This document shows, one piece after another, positions 26,982-40,559 of a DNA stretch of 64,000 nucleotides. The notes below the pieces were generated by a model that made no database searches, was not told the DNA's origin, and saw only the letters and a list, made by a program, of their open reading frames with translations. Numbering within the stretch: position 1 is the first letter of the stretch; every line of letters begins with the position of its first letter. Source of the DNA: Chlorobaculum tepidum TLS (GTDB taxonomy: Bacteria > Bacteroidota > Chlorobiia > Chlorobiales > Chlorobiaceae); NCBI RefSeq assembly GCF_000006985.1, contig NC_002932.3, positions 2,090,947 through 2,154,946 on the forward strand, in the 5' to 3' direction. A program made the position numbers and the translations under genes.

Positions 26982-28451
26982 ATGAGCAATTCCGATCAGT
27001 CGCGGGTGCAGACGCAGAATCTGTCGCCCGATAAAGTGATGAACAAGCTGGTTTCGCTGGCCAAGCGGCGGGGCTTTATTTTTCCGTCGTCGGAGATTTA
27101 TGGCGGCCTGTCGTCGTGCTTCGATTACGGCCCGCTCGGCAGCGAAATGAAGAAGAATATTAAGGATTTGTGGTGGAACGCTATGACGCGCCGCCATCAG
27201 AACATCGTGGGGATCGATGCGTCGATCATGATGAATCCGACCGTGTGGGAGGCTTCGGGCCATGTGGCAAGCTTCAACGATCCGATGATCGACGACAAAA
27301 CCACCAAGCGCCGCTACCGCGCCGACCACCTGATCGAAAACCATATCGAGAAGCTCCATCGCGACGGCAAGGAGGCAGAGGCCGCCGCCATCAAGGTTGC
27401 CTATGAGGCCGCCGGGGGCACCGAAGATCCGAACCGCACATTGTATAATATTATTATTGAGGCGGGTATCAAGGCTCCCGACACCGGTTCGGCGGACTGG
27501 ACGGAGGTGCGTCAATTCAACCTGATGTTCCAGTGCAACATGGGCGCGGTGGCCGATTCAGCGGGCGTGGTCTATCTGCGGCCCGAAACCGCGCAGGGCA
27601 TCTTTGTAAACTTCCACAACGTCCGTGAAGCATCGCGCATGAAGGTGCCGTTCGGCATCGCGCAGATCGGCAAGGCGTTCCGTAACGAGATCGTCAAGGG
27701 CAACTTCATCTTCCGCATGGTGGAGTTCGAGCAGATGGAGATGCAGTATTTCGTCAAGCCCGGCACGCAGCTCGAAGCGTTCGAGGCGTGGCGCGAGGAG
27801 CGCTTCCGCTGGTACTCCGAAACGCTCGGCATGTCGAAGGAGAAACTGCACTGGTACAAGCACGACAAGCTGGCCCACTACGCCGACCTGGCCTACGACA
27901 TCAAGTTCGAGTTCCCGTTCGGCATTGAGGAGATCGAAGGCATCCACTCGCGCACCGATTTCGACCTGAGCCAGCATCAGAAGTACTCCGGCAAGAGCAT
28001 GGAGTACATCGACCAGACCACCAACGAGCGCTACATTCCCTACGTCGTCGAGACCTCGTCGGGCTGCGACCGCACCTTCCTGGCGCTGCTGTCGGACGCC
28101 TATCAGGAGGATGTGGTGGACGGCGAGCCGCGCGTGATGCTGAAGCTCGCGCCGAAGGTTGCGCCGGTGAAGGCCGCCGTGCTGCCGCTGATGAAGAAGG
28201 GCGAAATGGGCGAAAAGGCCGCGCAGCTTTGCCGAGACCTGTCGGAGAGCTTCATGGTGCAGTACGACGACGCAGCCTCGATCGGCAAGCGCTACCGCCG
28301 TCAGGACGAGATCGGCACGCCGTTCTGCTTCACGGTCGATCACGACACACTGGAGAACGGCACCATTACCGTGCGCTACCGCGACACGGCGGCGCAGGAG
28401 CGGATCAATATGTCGAAAGCCGCTGAGTTCCTTGCGACCAAACTAATGTAA
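26982..28451 (+). CDS. glyS: Glycyl-tRNA synthetase (dimeric alpha2 type)
   Basis: This class II aminoacyl-tRNA synthetase of 489 aa charges tRNA-Gly. It is the single-chain homodimeric type found in eukaryotes, archaea and some bacteria, not the alpha2beta2 form. SLAKRRGFIFPSSEIYGGLSSCFDYGPLG is the N-terminal motif 1 region. YLRPETAQGIFVNF and FRNEIVKGNFIFRMVEFEQMEMQYF contain motif 2, and an anticodon-binding domain occupies the C-terminus. An in-frame GTG lies at 26943, but the ATG at 26982 (MSNSDQS) matches the expected family N-terminus better. Confidence 0.96.
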   Translation: MSNSDQSRVQTQNLSPDKVMNKLVSLAKRRGFIFPSSEIYGGLSSCFDYGPLGSEMKKNIKDLWWNAMTRRHQNIVGIDASIMMNPTVWEASGHVASFNDPMIDDKTTKRRYRADHLIENHIEKLHRDGKEAEAAAIKVAYEAAGGTEDPNRTLYNIIIEAGIKAPDTGSADWTEVRQFNLMFQCNMGAVADSAGVVYLRPETAQGIFVNFHNVREASRMKVPFGIAQIGKAFRNEIVKGNFIFRMVEFEQMEMQYFVKPGTQLEAFEAWREERFRWYSETLGMSKEKLHWYKHDKLAHYADLAYDIKFEFPFGIEEIEGIHSRTDFDLSQHQKYSGKSMEYIDQTTNERYIPYVVETSSGCDRTFLALLSDAYQEDVVDGEPRVMLKLAPKVAPVKAAVLPLMKKGEMGEKAAQLCRDLSESFMVQYDDAASIGKRYRRQDEIGTPFCFTVDHDTLENGTITVRYRDTAAQERINMSKAAEFLATKLM

Positions 28452-28505
28452 CGCGGCATGAAGAGATTGGGCTAACACCCATAAATAAATTGCGTTATCC
28501 ATGAA

Positions 28506-28525
28506 CCCCGGACTAAAGTCCAGGG
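28506..28525 (+). other. Hairpin after glyS
   Basis: CCCCGGACT and AGTCCAGGG form a stem with one C-A mismatch and a tiny loop, followed after about 12 bases by an A/T-rich TTTTTT run. It could be a weak terminator between glyS and bchP or a copy of a dispersed repeat. It is a weak call. Confidence 0.35.
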
Positions 28526-28565
28526 CAATTGTTAAAAATTTTTTACTGGATTACAGGTAAAAAAA

Positions 28566-29717
28566 ATGCTGTATGATGTCGCAATCATAGGAGGAGGTCC
28601 GTCGGGCGCGGCGGCTGCGGAGATTCTGGCCAGGGCTGGCCACTCGACCATCCTCATCGAACGCAACCTTGCCAACGTCAAGCCGTGCGGCGGCGCGATT
28701 CCACTTGGCTTGATCGAAGAGTTCGATATTCCCGACGAGCTGGTCGAGAAGAAGCTGACCCGCATGAGCGTGCGCTCGCCGAAAGGCGAAACCATCTTCA
28801 TGCACATGCCGAACGGCTACGTCGGCATGGTGCGCCGCGAGCGGTTCGACCGCTACCTTCGCGAAAAGGCGCAGAAGGCGGGTGCGGAGGTGGTCGAAGC
28901 GCTGGTCAAAAAGATCGAACGCTCGGTTGATCGCTTCACGCTCCAACTTTTCAACAAAGAGGGCGAGGCTCTGCCGCCGGTCGAAGCTTCGTACGTCATC
29001 GGCGCAGATGGCGCAAACTCGAAGACCGCCGACGAGCTGGGCTTTCCACCGAACGACCTCAAGGTGATCGCCATGCAGCAGCGCTTCCACTACTGCGACG
29101 AGCTGAAGCCCTATGAGGAGCTGGTGGAGATCTGGTTCGACGGTGAGGTTTCGCCCGATTTCTACGGCTGGATCTTCCCGAAGACCGACCACATCGCTAT
29201 CGGAACGGGAACCGAGGAGCACCGCAATGACATCAAGCAGTTGCAGCACCGCTTCGTCGAGAAGATCGGCATCGCCGAAAAGCCGTACCTCAACGAGGCT
29301 GCCAAGATTCCGATGAAGCCGCGCCGCTCCTTCACGCAGGAGCGCGCCATCCTCGTCGGCGACGCGGCGGGGCTGGTGACTCCGGCCAACGGCGAAGGTA
29401 TCTTCTTCGCCATGCGCTCCGGCAAGCTCGGCGCGGAGGCGATGATCGAGCGTATCCGCAACAACACGCCGCTTTCGAGCTACGAAAAGAAATTCCGCAA
29501 GCTCTACTCACCAATCTTCTTCGGCCTGCAGGTGCTCCAGTCGGTTTACTACAAGAGCGACCGCCTGCGCGAGAGCTTCGTGGCGATCTGCCGAGACAAG
29601 GATGTGCAGGGCATCACCTTCGACTCGTACCTCTACAAAAAGATGGTCCCCGCGCCGTGGAGCGTGCAGATGAAGATCATGGCCAAGAACATCTACCACC
29701 TCGCGAAGGGTTCGTAA
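28566..29717 (+). CDS. bchP: Geranylgeranyl reductase BchP
   Basis: This flavoprotein of 383 aa belongs to the ChlP/BchP family. It reduces the geranylgeranyl or geranylgeranyl-diphosphate tail to phytyl for bacteriochlorophyll a and chlorophyll a of the reaction centre. The FAD dinucleotide fold is [22 protein letters not shown] at the N-terminus, followed by the family's KPCGGAIP and the second FAD motif [25 protein letters not shown] near residue 265. A shorter BchP paralogue (BchO or an archaeal-type GGR) would fit less well. The stop overlaps the next start (TAATG), so the downstream membrane protein is translationally coupled. Confidence 0.9.
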   Translation: MLYDVAIIGGGPSGAAAAEILARAGHSTILIERNLANVKPCGGAIPLGLIEEFDIPDELVEKKLTRMSVRSPKGETIFMHMPNGYVGMVRRERFDRYLREKAQKAGAEVVEALVKKIERSVDRFTLQLFNKEGEALPPVEASYVIGADGANSKTADELGFPPNDLKVIAMQQRFHYCDELKPYEELVEIWFDGEVSPDFYGWIFPKTDHIAIGTGTEEHRNDIKQLQHRFVEKIGIAEKPYLNEAAKIPMKPRRSFTQERAILVGDAAGLVTPANGEGIFFAMRSGKLGAEAMIERIRNNTPLSSYEKKFRKLYSPIFFGLQVLQSVYYKSDRLRESFVAICRDKDVQGITFDSYLYKKMVPAPWSVQMKIMAKNIYHLAKGS

Positions 29718-30415
29718 TGCTGCTCTCTCCGCTAAACTGGCTAATCCATCTCTCTTCGTCGCTTGAATGGGGCGTGGCACTCGTCATGCTCTACCGCTAC
29801 GGGCAGTTCATCGGGCGGAAAGACGTGCGGCGCTTCGCGCTCTTCATGCTGCCGCACTGGATCGGCAGCTGGTTCGTGCTCCTCTACCACCTTTCGGGTG
29901 ACGCCATCATGCGGTTTCTTGAAATATCCGAAGCGATCAACCTGGTGGGCAGCATCGCACTGCTCTACGCGACGCTGAAGATTCTGAAGGGGGATGAAAA
30001 GCGGGAGTCGAAACCGGCAAAAGCGTGGATGGGCTCGCTCTTCGGCGGCGTGATACTGGTGGCTGGCGGTTCGACCCCCTACTCGTTCATGATGGGCAGC
30101 TCCTGGTTCGACGCCGTTTTGCAGGTGTCGAGCATGGTCTATCTGACCTTTCTGGTGCTGCTTTTGAAGGTGCGAAAAAAAGACCCCGAGGTGTTCTCGG
30201 GGCTGACCGTGGCGGGATTCTGGTTCGTGCTGGTCTTCATTTCGGTGACGGTGGTCTGTATGTACATCGCCATACATGTGCTCGGCTACCCGTCGCTTTC
30301 GCACGACGATTTTCTGCACGGATTCGCGGAAAGCCTGCTGACTGTCAGCAACCTGATGATCGTCATCGGCATCCACAAGCAGCGCAAGCGTGCCGAAGAG
30401 CGGCTCAGGGCTTGA
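29717..30415 (+). CDS. DUF2499/Ycf49-like integral membrane protein
   Basis: This 232-aa protein with about seven hydrophobic helices starts [29 protein letters not shown], which resembles DUF2499 (Ycf49-like), a family found mainly in cyanobacteria, plastids and green sulfur bacteria. The second half resembles DUF3593, which in cyanobacteria can be a separate neighbouring protein. The C-terminal tail is basic (KQRKRAEERLRA). The start overlaps the bchP stop by one base (TAATG). Distribution and coupling suggest a role in photosynthetic membranes or pigment metabolism. The function is unknown. Confidence 0.85.
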   Translation: MLLSPLNWLIHLSSSLEWGVALVMLYRYGQFIGRKDVRRFALFMLPHWIGSWFVLLYHLSGDAIMRFLEISEAINLVGSIALLYATLKILKGDEKRESKPAKAWMGSLFGGVILVAGGSTPYSFMMGSSWFDAVLQVSSMVYLTFLVLLLKVRKKDPEVFSGLTVAGFWFVLVFISVTVVCMYIAIHVLGYPSLSHDDFLHGFAESLLTVSNLMIVIGIHKQRKRAEERLRA

Positions 30416-30463
30416 GCATCGCGCTTGCGGCCTGGGCATCACGCTTGCGCTTGGGGTTCGCGC

Positions 30464-32188
30464 CTACGGCTTGAGCAGCGACCGATAGCGCTTCTGGTCG
30501 CCGAGCAGCGCGAAGGCTTTCGCCGCCACAGGGTCATCCTCTATCGCTCTCTTCAAGGCGGCCCGCTCGTCGTAATGACGCATGATTTCACGCTGCAAGG
30601 CAGCGGTGATGTGAAGTGAATCCCGCGAGATATTCCGCCGGGTCGATGCTGCGAGCGCCTTGTCGAGAGCGTCAAGCTGACCGGCGAGCGCCTTGTCCGC
30701 CCCAGCCTCTTTCTGAACAAGCGTTTTCAGGCTGTCAAGCGTTTTTTGCGCGCCCGACCGGAAGCTGAAGTGCTCTTTTTCGAGAAAGCGGTTGAAATCA
30801 TCGTACAGCGGTTCCGACGACAGTTGCTGCAACCGAAATTCCGGATGCTTCCGGTGAAAGCGTGAGGCGTATCTGAAGAGCAGCCCTGAGTTCTCGATCT
30901 TGTGCTGGTATTCGGAAAGGGAGTCGGCCTTTGCCACAACATCCGGACGGATGCCGCCGCCACCGTAAACCTTTCGCCGGTTGCGGGTATAGAAGACCTT
31001 CGTGGAGTCCGCATCGCCGTTGGAGAGCACCACCTTGCGGCGAGACTCATCGCGGGCAATCGGCTTCTGAATGAGACGGCCCGAAGGCGTATAATATTTG
31101 GCCGTCGTCATCTTGAGAATGTGGTCATAAGGCAGGTTGATAATCGACTGCACCAGCCCCTTGCCAAAAGAGTTTTCGCCGAGAATAACACCGCGATCAA
31201 GCTCCTGTATGGCTCCCGACACGATCTCCGAAGCCGAGGCGCTGTCGCCGTCGATCATCACCACCAGAGGAAGCGTTGGCTCCTGGGGCTCGGTTTTGGT
31301 GACATAGACCTGCTCGCTGTCGGCAGCCCGACCTCTGGTGGAAACGATCCGGCTGTTTTTTTCGACAAAAAGACCGGCTACCTCGACCGCCGAGGTAAGC
31401 AACCCGCCCGGATTGCCCCGAAGATCGAGAACGATGCCGTTCAGCACGACCCGGTTTTTCGCGGCCTCTTGCCGAATCTTCCGGATCGCCGCGCTCAACT
31501 CTTCCCTTGAATGTTCACTGAAACTGTTCATCTGCACATAACCCGACGAACCGAACAGGCCGAAAAAAGGCACGGAACTAATCCTGACCTCTCCTCTCGT
31601 GAGCGAAATGACCGTCAACGGCCCCTGGCCGTCTCTTTTGATCGAAAGCCTGATGTTCGTTCCGGGAGATCCTTTAATCGTGCTCCGGACTTCATCGATA
31701 GACTTCTTGCTCACCTTGACACCATCGATGGCGATGATCTGGTCGCCGACCTTTAACCCCGCTTTCGCGGCGGGCTGGCCGTCGATGACCGAGATGATGA
31801 ACAGATCGCCGGAAAAAATACCAAGAGTAACGCCGATGCCGGCATACTGGCCGCTAGTGATCTCGTCGAGCTCGCCAGACTGCTCCTCATCGAGAAATGC
31901 TGTGTACGGATCAAGCTGGCCAAGCATCCCGTCAATCCCCGAATACATGAACTCACTCACATTGACGGGATCAACATAGTTTTGCGCCACATTCTTGTAC
32001 ACATCCCCGAGAAGCTCAATGCTTTTGGCGATGGAAAAGAAATCTTCGTTCGGCTTGGCAGCCGGAACAGCAAACAGTGGCTGCGCGCAGATCAGCGCAA
32101 TGGCGGATGAGATCGTCGCAACGCGCCGCCACCTGCGGCCAAAATCACGGCAAAGACCAGAGTGCCGCTGAGTTGTGAACCAGCTCAT
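30464..32188 (-). CDS. ctpA: CtpA/Prc-type C-terminal processing protease (S41)
   Basis: This 574-aa periplasmic serine protease has an N-terminal signal segment ending near [11 protein letters not shown] domain lies at about 110-190 ([40 protein letters not shown]). The S41 catalytic domain contains [14 protein letters not shown], the nucleophile region [16 protein letters not shown] and the general base lysine in [11 protein letters not shown] long C-terminal helical region resembles Prc more than plant CtpA. The start overlaps the dapD stop (ATGA). Substrates are probably envelope proteins. Confidence 0.93.
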   Translation of the reverse strand: MSWFTTQRHSGLCRDFGRRWRRVATISSAIALICAQPLFAVPAAKPNEDFFSIAKSIELLGDVYKNVAQNYVDPVNVSEFMYSGIDGMLGQLDPYTAFLDEEQSGELDEITSGQYAGIGVTLGIFSGDLFIISVIDGQPAAKAGLKVGDQIIAIDGVKVSKKSIDEVRSTIKGSPGTNIRLSIKRDGQGPLTVISLTRGEVRISSVPFFGLFGSSGYVQMNSFSEHSREELSAAIRKIRQEAAKNRVVLNGIVLDLRGNPGGLLTSAVEVAGLFVEKNSRIVSTRGRAADSEQVYVTKTEPQEPTLPLVVMIDGDSASASEIVSGAIQELDRGVILGENSFGKGLVQSIINLPYDHILKMTTAKYYTPSGRLIQKPIARDESRRKVVLSNGDADSTKVFYTRNRRKVYGGGGIRPDVVAKADSLSEYQHKIENSGLLFRYASRFHRKHPEFRLQQLSSEPLYDDFNRFLEKEHFSFRSGAQKTLDSLKTLVQKEAGADKALAGQLDALDKALAASTRRNISRDSLHITAALQREIMRHYDERAALKRAIEDDPVAAKAFALLGDQKRYRSLLKP

Positions 32189-33045
32189 CTGAGCGCGCTT
32201 TCGAGAGCCGTGGCGCTGTCGGTGCGCTCGTCGCGGTACTTGACGATCAGCGGCGTGTAGATCGACAGGCCGTGTTCGGCGGCGAACTCGCCCTTGACCT
32301 GGCGGGAACCGGCCACCACCACCGCACCTTCGGGAATGACGAGCGGGCCGGCGGCGCTCTTGCGCAGCACCGTTCCGTTGACCAGATCGTAGACCGGCGT
32401 GGAGCCGTTAAGGATAACGCCGGTGCCGATGACGGCGCGCTTTTTGACAATGGTGCCTTCGTAGATGCCGCAGTTACCGCCGACCATCACCTCGTCCTCG
32501 ATAATGACTGGCATCGCGCCAACCGGTTCGAGCACTCCGCCGATCTGCACAGCAGCAGAGAGGTGAACCTTCTTGCCGATCTGGGCGCAACTGCCCACCA
32601 GCGCGTGCGAGTCGATCATCGAGCCTTCATCGACGTAACCACCGACGTTAACGTAGGCCGGCGGCATCATCACCACCGATGGAGCGAGGTACGCGCCGTC
32701 GCGCACCGACGAGCCGCCAGGCACAATCCGGACGCCATCTGCCGCGGTAAACTCACGAAGCGGGTAGGTGTCTTTATCGATGAACGAGGCACTGCCAAGA
32801 CCAGCGAGATCAACGTGGCTTTCGATCAGCACGCCGAGCTTCATGCCAACGAGAATCCCCTGTTTGACCCACTGGTTAACCGTCCAGCCGTCGCCCGAAG
32901 GTTCGGCTGCACGAATTTTGCCCTCATTGAGCAGGGTCTTGAATTCGGCAAACACCGACTTGACCTGGGCATCGGCCTTGAGCTGGTCGGCGCTCAGTAA
33001 AGAAAATGCAATAATCTGTTCCTTGATCTGATGATACTGTTCCAT
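32185..33045 (-). CDS. dapD: Tetrahydrodipicolinate N-succinyltransferase
   Basis: This 286-aa cytoplasmic enzyme of the succinylase branch of lysine/diaminopimelate synthesis uses succinyl-CoA. The N-terminal helical domain is followed by a left-handed beta-helix of hexapeptide repeats: [44 protein letters not shown], then [29 protein letters not shown]. The start at 33045 ([12 protein letters not shown]) is chosen by the family N-terminus; the frame is open further upstream but that part overlaps the RNase gene. It lies about 20 bases after the RNase E/G gene and overlaps ctpA. Confidence 0.95.
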   Translation of the reverse strand: MEQYHQIKEQIIAFSLLSADQLKADAQVKSVFAEFKTLLNEGKIRAAEPSGDGWTVNQWVKQGILVGMKLGVLIESHVDLAGLGSASFIDKDTYPLREFTAADGVRIVPGGSSVRDGAYLAPSVVMMPPAYVNVGGYVDEGSMIDSHALVGSCAQIGKKVHLSAAVQIGGVLEPVGAMPVIIEDEVMVGGNCGIYEGTIVKKRAVIGTGVILNGSTPVYDLVNGTVLRKSAAGPLVIPEGAVVVAGSRQVKGEFAAEHGLSIYTPLIVKYRDERTDSATALESALR

Positions 33046-33064
33046 TAGGCTGTGGTTCTCTTTT

Positions 33065-34747
33065 TCAGTTAAACTCGGCGGTGATGTCAGCACCCGTCTT
33101 CCGGTTGTAGAAGCGGAAATCGTCGCTGCGCAGGCTTTCATCGGACTTGATCCTGACGAAAACCAGATGTTGCAGGAACCACTTCATCTCGGTTTTCATA
33201 TCGCTGTTGCGCATCGGTTCGAGCACAGTCGGACTGATATGCAGATCGAGCTGCTGGAACGGCACCTTCTGCTGAAGAGCGAACTTGCGGAGCCAGCGCT
33301 CGACCTGGTTGATGGTGGTAAAGCGCGCCTGCACCACGCCGGTGCCGCCGCAGGCGGGGCACTGGTCGCCCATGCGCTGCATGAGGCTCGGGCGGATGCG
33401 CTCGCGGGTAATCTGCATGATGCCGAAGTCTGAAAGCGGCAGAATGTTCGACTTGGCGCGATCGTTACGCAGTTCGGCCTTCATGGCGTCGTACACCTTT
33501 TTGGAGTTTTTCGGATCCATCATGTCGATGAAGTCCACCACGATGATACCACCGATGTCGCGCAACCTGAGCTGGCGCACGACCTCGCGGGCAGCTTCGA
33601 GGTTGGTCTTGAGCGAGTTCTCCTCCTGTTCGCGCTTGGCGGCGTAGCGCCCGCTGTTGACATCCACGACCACCATCGCCTCGGTGTGTTCGATGATGAT
33701 GTAGCCGCCCGACTTGAGCCACACCTTGCGCGAAAAGATCGACTCTACATCCTTGGCGATGCCGTAACCCTCGAAGAGCGGCAGCTTGCCCTCGTAGAGC
33801 GAGACATTCTTGACCATGTCGGGCGCGGCCCACTGGATATAGTTGAGCGTCTCGGTATAAATCGATTTCGAGTTGGCCACGATTTCGGTCACATCGGTGG
33901 TGAGCGAATCACGCAGCACGCTCGAAATGATGGTGTCCTCCTTGAAGATGAGCTGAGGAGGCTGCGCGTCCTGCAACTTCTCCTCGATCTGTGTCCACTT
34001 GGCCAGAAGCTTTTCGAGATCTTGCTTCAGGAGCGACTCATCCTGATCCTCGGCCACCGTGCGGATGATCGCGCCGAACCCTTCGGGCAACATCGAGCGG
34101 ACAAGCTTTTTGAGGCGGCCCCGCTCCTTGCGCGACACCACGCGGCGCGAAACGGCGATCTGGCCGCCGCCGAACGGCAGCAGCACCATGAAGCGCCCGG
34201 CAATGGTGATGTCGGAGGTGAGGCGGGACCCCTTGGTACCGATCGGCTCCTTGATGACCTGCACGAGAATTGAATCGTTCGGCTTGAGCTTCTGGGCGAT
34301 CATCTGGGTGTAGGACTGACGCCTTTCGGCGGCGTCGCCGGACGACTGCTGCCCTTGCTCGCTCTTCTGCTGTCCAGCGGGACGGGCCGCCTCTCGCGGC
34401 GGCGCGGGCGCTTCGGCGTTATCATCGCCTTCGTTTTCATCATCATCCTCGTCACCGCCATTCTCGTCATTATCGTCATCCTCGACAAGTGCGCGGTAAT
34501 CCTCGCTGGTGGTACCGACATCCGAAAAGTGGAGGAACCCATCGGACTTCTGGCCAATATCGACAAAGGCCGCCTTCAGTCCCTCAACCACCTTGTGCAC
34601 CCTGCCCAGATAAATATCGCCGATACTCCTCATGCTCTCCGGCCGCTCGATAATCAGCTCGGCAAGCCGCCCCTCCTCGACAAGCGCAACCTGAATTTCA
34701 TCTCCGATCTTGTTCATCAGGAGCTGTTTCTTCACATTCTTCTTCAT
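33065..34747 (-). CDS. Ribonuclease E/G family endoribonuclease
   Basis: This single-strand-specific endoribonuclease of about 560 aa acts in rRNA processing and mRNA decay. The S1 domain starts [26 protein letters not shown] near residue 45. It is interrupted at about 90-150 by a strongly acidic, then Gln/Ala-rich low-complexity insert. RNase H-like and DNase I-like parts follow, with the catalytic aspartates in [10 protein letters not shown] and [12 protein letters not shown]. The Zn-link CPACGGTG is near residue 470. No long RNase E scaffold domain is present, so the length is closer to RNase G. An in-frame GTG lies 12 bases upstream of the ATG chosen here. Confidence 0.92.
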   Translation of the reverse strand: MKKNVKKQLLMNKIGDEIQVALVEEGRLAELIIERPESMRSIGDIYLGRVHKVVEGLKAAFVDIGQKSDGFLHFSDVGTTSEDYRALVEDDDNDENGGDEDDDENEGDDNAEAPAPPREAARPAGQQKSEQGQQSSGDAAERRQSYTQMIAQKLKPNDSILVQVIKEPIGTKGSRLTSDITIAGRFMVLLPFGGGQIAVSRRVVSRKERGRLKKLVRSMLPEGFGAIIRTVAEDQDESLLKQDLEKLLAKWTQIEEKLQDAQPPQLIFKEDTIISSVLRDSLTTDVTEIVANSKSIYTETLNYIQWAAPDMVKNVSLYEGKLPLFEGYGIAKDVESIFSRKVWLKSGGYIIIEHTEAMVVVDVNSGRYAAKREQEENSLKTNLEAAREVVRQLRLRDIGGIIVVDFIDMMDPKNSKKVYDAMKAELRNDRAKSNILPLSDFGIMQITRERIRPSLMQRMGDQCPACGGTGVVQARFTTINQVERWLRKFALQQKVPFQQLDLHISPTVLEPMRNSDMKTEMKWFLQHLVFVRIKSDESLRSDDFRFYNRKTGADITAEFN

Positions 34748-35010
34748 GCAATGACTCACGATTATGGGCTGCCTAGCCCCAAAAGCGGCCTGCCGGGCTT
34801 ACAGAAAACCTGGCCTGCCGGGGTGAAAGCGCCCTCTGATAAATTCTTTCTGGTTTGCCCAAATCAGCAGCAAACCGCTCTTTTCAAAAAAGATTTGTTT
34901 TTAAATATAACACTTCACGTCTTGGTACGTTGCCCATTCAGCGAACATTTTTGTCTGGTTCCCGGATTTTCGCACCTTGAAAGAGAGTCTCCCCAACCGT
35001 TACGTTTACC

Positions 35011-35628
35011 ATGCTTTCAACTGATTTTGAATACCCGCTCTGGGAAAGCCTGTCGCAGGTCTGCGGCATCGACGAGGCTGGCCGCGGGCCGCTAGCCGGG
35101 CCGGTGGTCGCCGCGGCGGTGGTTTTTCCGCGCCACTTCAGGCCGACAGGCATCTTCGCAAAGCTCGACGATTCGAAAAAGCTGACCGCCGAACTGCGCG
35201 ACGAGCTGGCTCTGGCCATCCGCGAGTCCGCCGAAAGCTGGGCGCTCGGCGTCGTCGATGCGGAGACCATCGACCGGATCAACATTCTGCAGGCAACCAT
35301 GCTCGCCATGAATCTCGCAGTCGAATCGCTCGGCTCGACGCCAGAGTTCCTGTTGGTGGACGGCAACCGCTTCAGGCCCGTGCTGCCGATTCCGTACCAG
35401 ACCATCGTCAAGGGGGACTCGAAGGTCTTCTCCATCGCCGCCGCCTCTGTGCTGGCCAAAACGCACAGGGACGAGCTAATGACCACCAGCGCCGCAGAGT
35501 ACCCAGAGTACGGATTCGAGGTTCATTTTGGCTACCCGACCGCCCGGCACGTCGAGGCAATCGCCCGGCACGGTCGCTGCGCCATCCACCGCCAAAGCTT
35601 CAAACTTCGGAAACTGGGAGAAAAGTAA
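35011..35628 (+). CDS. rnhB: Ribonuclease HII
   Basis: This 205-aa enzyme removes misincorporated ribonucleotides and RNA primers from DNA. The first catalytic block is [20 protein letters not shown] (Asp-Glu). A second Asp occurs in LLVDGN, and the fourth catalytic Asp is expected in AKTHRDELM near residue 155. The C-terminus ends [21 protein letters not shown], typical of RnhB. The yraN-like gene starts 20 bases downstream, so they form an operon. Confidence 0.96.
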   Translation: MLSTDFEYPLWESLSQVCGIDEAGRGPLAGPVVAAAVVFPRHFRPTGIFAKLDDSKKLTAELRDELALAIRESAESWALGVVDAETIDRINILQATMLAMNLAVESLGSTPEFLLVDGNRFRPVLPIPYQTIVKGDSKVFSIAAASVLAKTHRDELMTTSAAEYPEYGFEVHFGYPTARHVEAIARHGRCAIHRQSFKLRKLGEK

Positions 35629-35647
35629 AAAACAAGGAACTGCCGTC

Positions 35648-36037
35648 ATGAATGCCCCTCAATGGCTCGGCGCTGAAGGAGAAAAAATCGCCGCAAGACA
35701 TCTGGCCGCAAAAGGCTACCGCATCGTTGCCCGAAACTACCGCTTTCATCGCAATGAGATCGACATCATTGCCTTCGATGGCGAGGCGCTCTGCTTCATA
35801 GAGGTCAAAACCAGAGCATCGCTCGGCAAAGGTCATCCAGCCGAATCAGTCACCCGAAGCAAGCAGAAGGAGATCGCGCGAGCCGCCGCCGGCTATCTGG
35901 CGAGCCTCGACGACCCCTGGATCACCTGCCGTTTCGACGTCATCGCCGTGCTCGCGCTCAGCATCGACGAGCGCTCCATCCGCAAGTACGAGATCGAACA
36001 CATCAAGGCCGCCTTCATGGTTGGCGACAAGGGCTGA
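35648..36037 (+). CDS. YraN/UPF0102 endonuclease-like protein
   Basis: This 129-aa protein of UPF0102, a restriction-endonuclease-like fold, often lies next to rnhB. The motif series is visible: GAEGEKIAARHLAAKGYRIVARNYRF, then EIDIIAFDGEALCFIEVKTR, which has the PD-(D/E)XK-type D and E-x-K. The ATG at 35648 is chosen over a longer frame that overlaps rnhB. A role in DNA repair or recombination is proposed for the family but not established. Confidence 0.9.
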   Translation: MNAPQWLGAEGEKIAARHLAAKGYRIVARNYRFHRNEIDIIAFDGEALCFIEVKTRASLGKGHPAESVTRSKQKEIARAAAGYLASLDDPWITCRFDVIAVLALSIDERSIRKYEIEHIKAAFMVGDKG

Positions 36038-36088
36038 AATAGCATATCAGCGGATTTTTTTTATCTTTGGGATCAAAGTTTTTACTGA

Positions 36089-39358
<3,270 letters not shown>

Positions 39359-39616
39359 AAAGATCAGGAGTTTTCTGGTGGGGACAGGTTCCGGGACGTA
39401 ACCGGGAAACACTTGTCCATCGTGATGATCCGGCACAACGACGCAATCCGTTCTCCGGGAATCCTTGACCGCGCAGCCCGGCGAGCTGCAAGGATCAGTA
39501 AAGCTGGAACATACAGAGAATCTCCTTTCCGGGCAAGTGGCGGGTCAGGTACCCGGAATGAATTTCAGGAGTTCTCCCCGGCAGAAAAAACCGGGGAGAA
39601 TGGCGGAAACGCGAGA

Positions 39617-40543
39617 TCAGACGCCCCGGAACTTGATGGGGCTCTTCGAACGGGTCTGCCAGTCGTACACAATCGGTGCCGCCACGAAAATCGAGGAGTA
39701 GGTGCCGACCAGAATGCCCGCGAACATGGCGAAGGCGAAGCTGCGGATGGCCGGGCCGGCGAAGATGAAGAGCACGATCACCGAAAGCATGGTGGTGCCG
39801 GAGGTGATGATGGTGCGCGAAAGCGTCTGGTTCATGCTCTCGTTGAAAAGCCGCTCGTACTCCGAGGGCTTCTGGCCGCGCAGCCGCTCGCGGATACGGT
39901 CATAGACGACAACTGTGTCGGTGATCGAGTAACCGGCGATGGTCAGAAACGCGGCGATAATGCTCTGATCGACCTCCAGCGGCATGAAGTCAAAAATGCC
40001 GCCAAGCAGGCTGAACAGGCCGAGCACGCTCAGCACGTCGTGAAAAATCGCCGCGACGCCCGCCATTGCGAACTTGAACTCGAAGCGCACGCTCACGTAG
40101 AGCAGAATGCCGACCAGCGCCGCCGCCAGTGCCTTGATGGCCGACATTTTCATGTCGGAGGCGATGCTCGGCCCGACCGCCTCGACGCTCAGAATCTGCG
40201 CAGGATTGCCCGGCAGGCGCGAAGCCAGCGAGTTCAGAATCAGGCTTTTGAGCTTCGGGGTGTCACCCTGAAAATCGGTCTTGAGCAACAGCGAACGATC
40301 CATGCCATACTGCCTGACCGAGCCGCTCACTCCAGCGTCTCGCATGATCGAGCGCACCGTGCCGACATCGGCTGCTTTCTCGAAACGGATGACCACCTCC
40401 GAGCCGCCCTTGAAGTCGATGCCATAGTTCAGTCCCTTGAAGACCAGGGAGATCATGCCCGCCACAAGCAGAATCGAGGAGATCGCATAGGCGATCTTGC
40501 GATGCTTGATAAAATTGAAATTTGTTTTCTGAAAAATGCGCAT
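39617..40543 (-). CDS. secF: Protein translocase subunit SecF
   Basis: This 308-aa inner membrane protein has six transmembrane helices and works with SecD to drive late steps of Sec export. The N-terminal helix is preceded by NFIKHRKIAYAIS. GLNYGIDFKGGSEVVIRF is the periplasmic P1 start, and ITDTVVVYDRIRERL is the signature of helix 4-5. The C-terminal helices include FIFAGPAIRSFAFAMFAGILVGTYSSIF. It lies 16 bases after secD. Confidence 0.96.
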   Translation of the reverse strand: MRIFQKTNFNFIKHRKIAYAISSILLVAGMISLVFKGLNYGIDFKGGSEVVIRFEKAADVGTVRSIMRDAGVSGSVRQYGMDRSLLLKTDFQGDTPKLKSLILNSLASRLPGNPAQILSVEAVGPSIASDMKMSAIKALAAALVGILLYVSVRFEFKFAMAGVAAIFHDVLSVLGLFSLLGGIFDFMPLEVDQSIIAAFLTIAGYSITDTVVVYDRIRERLRGQKPSEYERLFNESMNQTLSRTIITSGTTMLSVIVLFIFAGPAIRSFAFAMFAGILVGTYSSIFVAAPIVYDWQTRSKSPIKFRGV

Positions 40544-40559
40544 TGCAGTGTCTTAGTAA

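Noticed and set aside
30416..30480. Near-repeats of GCATCGCGCTTGCGG after the DUF2499 gene
   Set aside because: Three degenerate GC-rich copies, probably tails of two convergent genes; no element boundary or coding sense.
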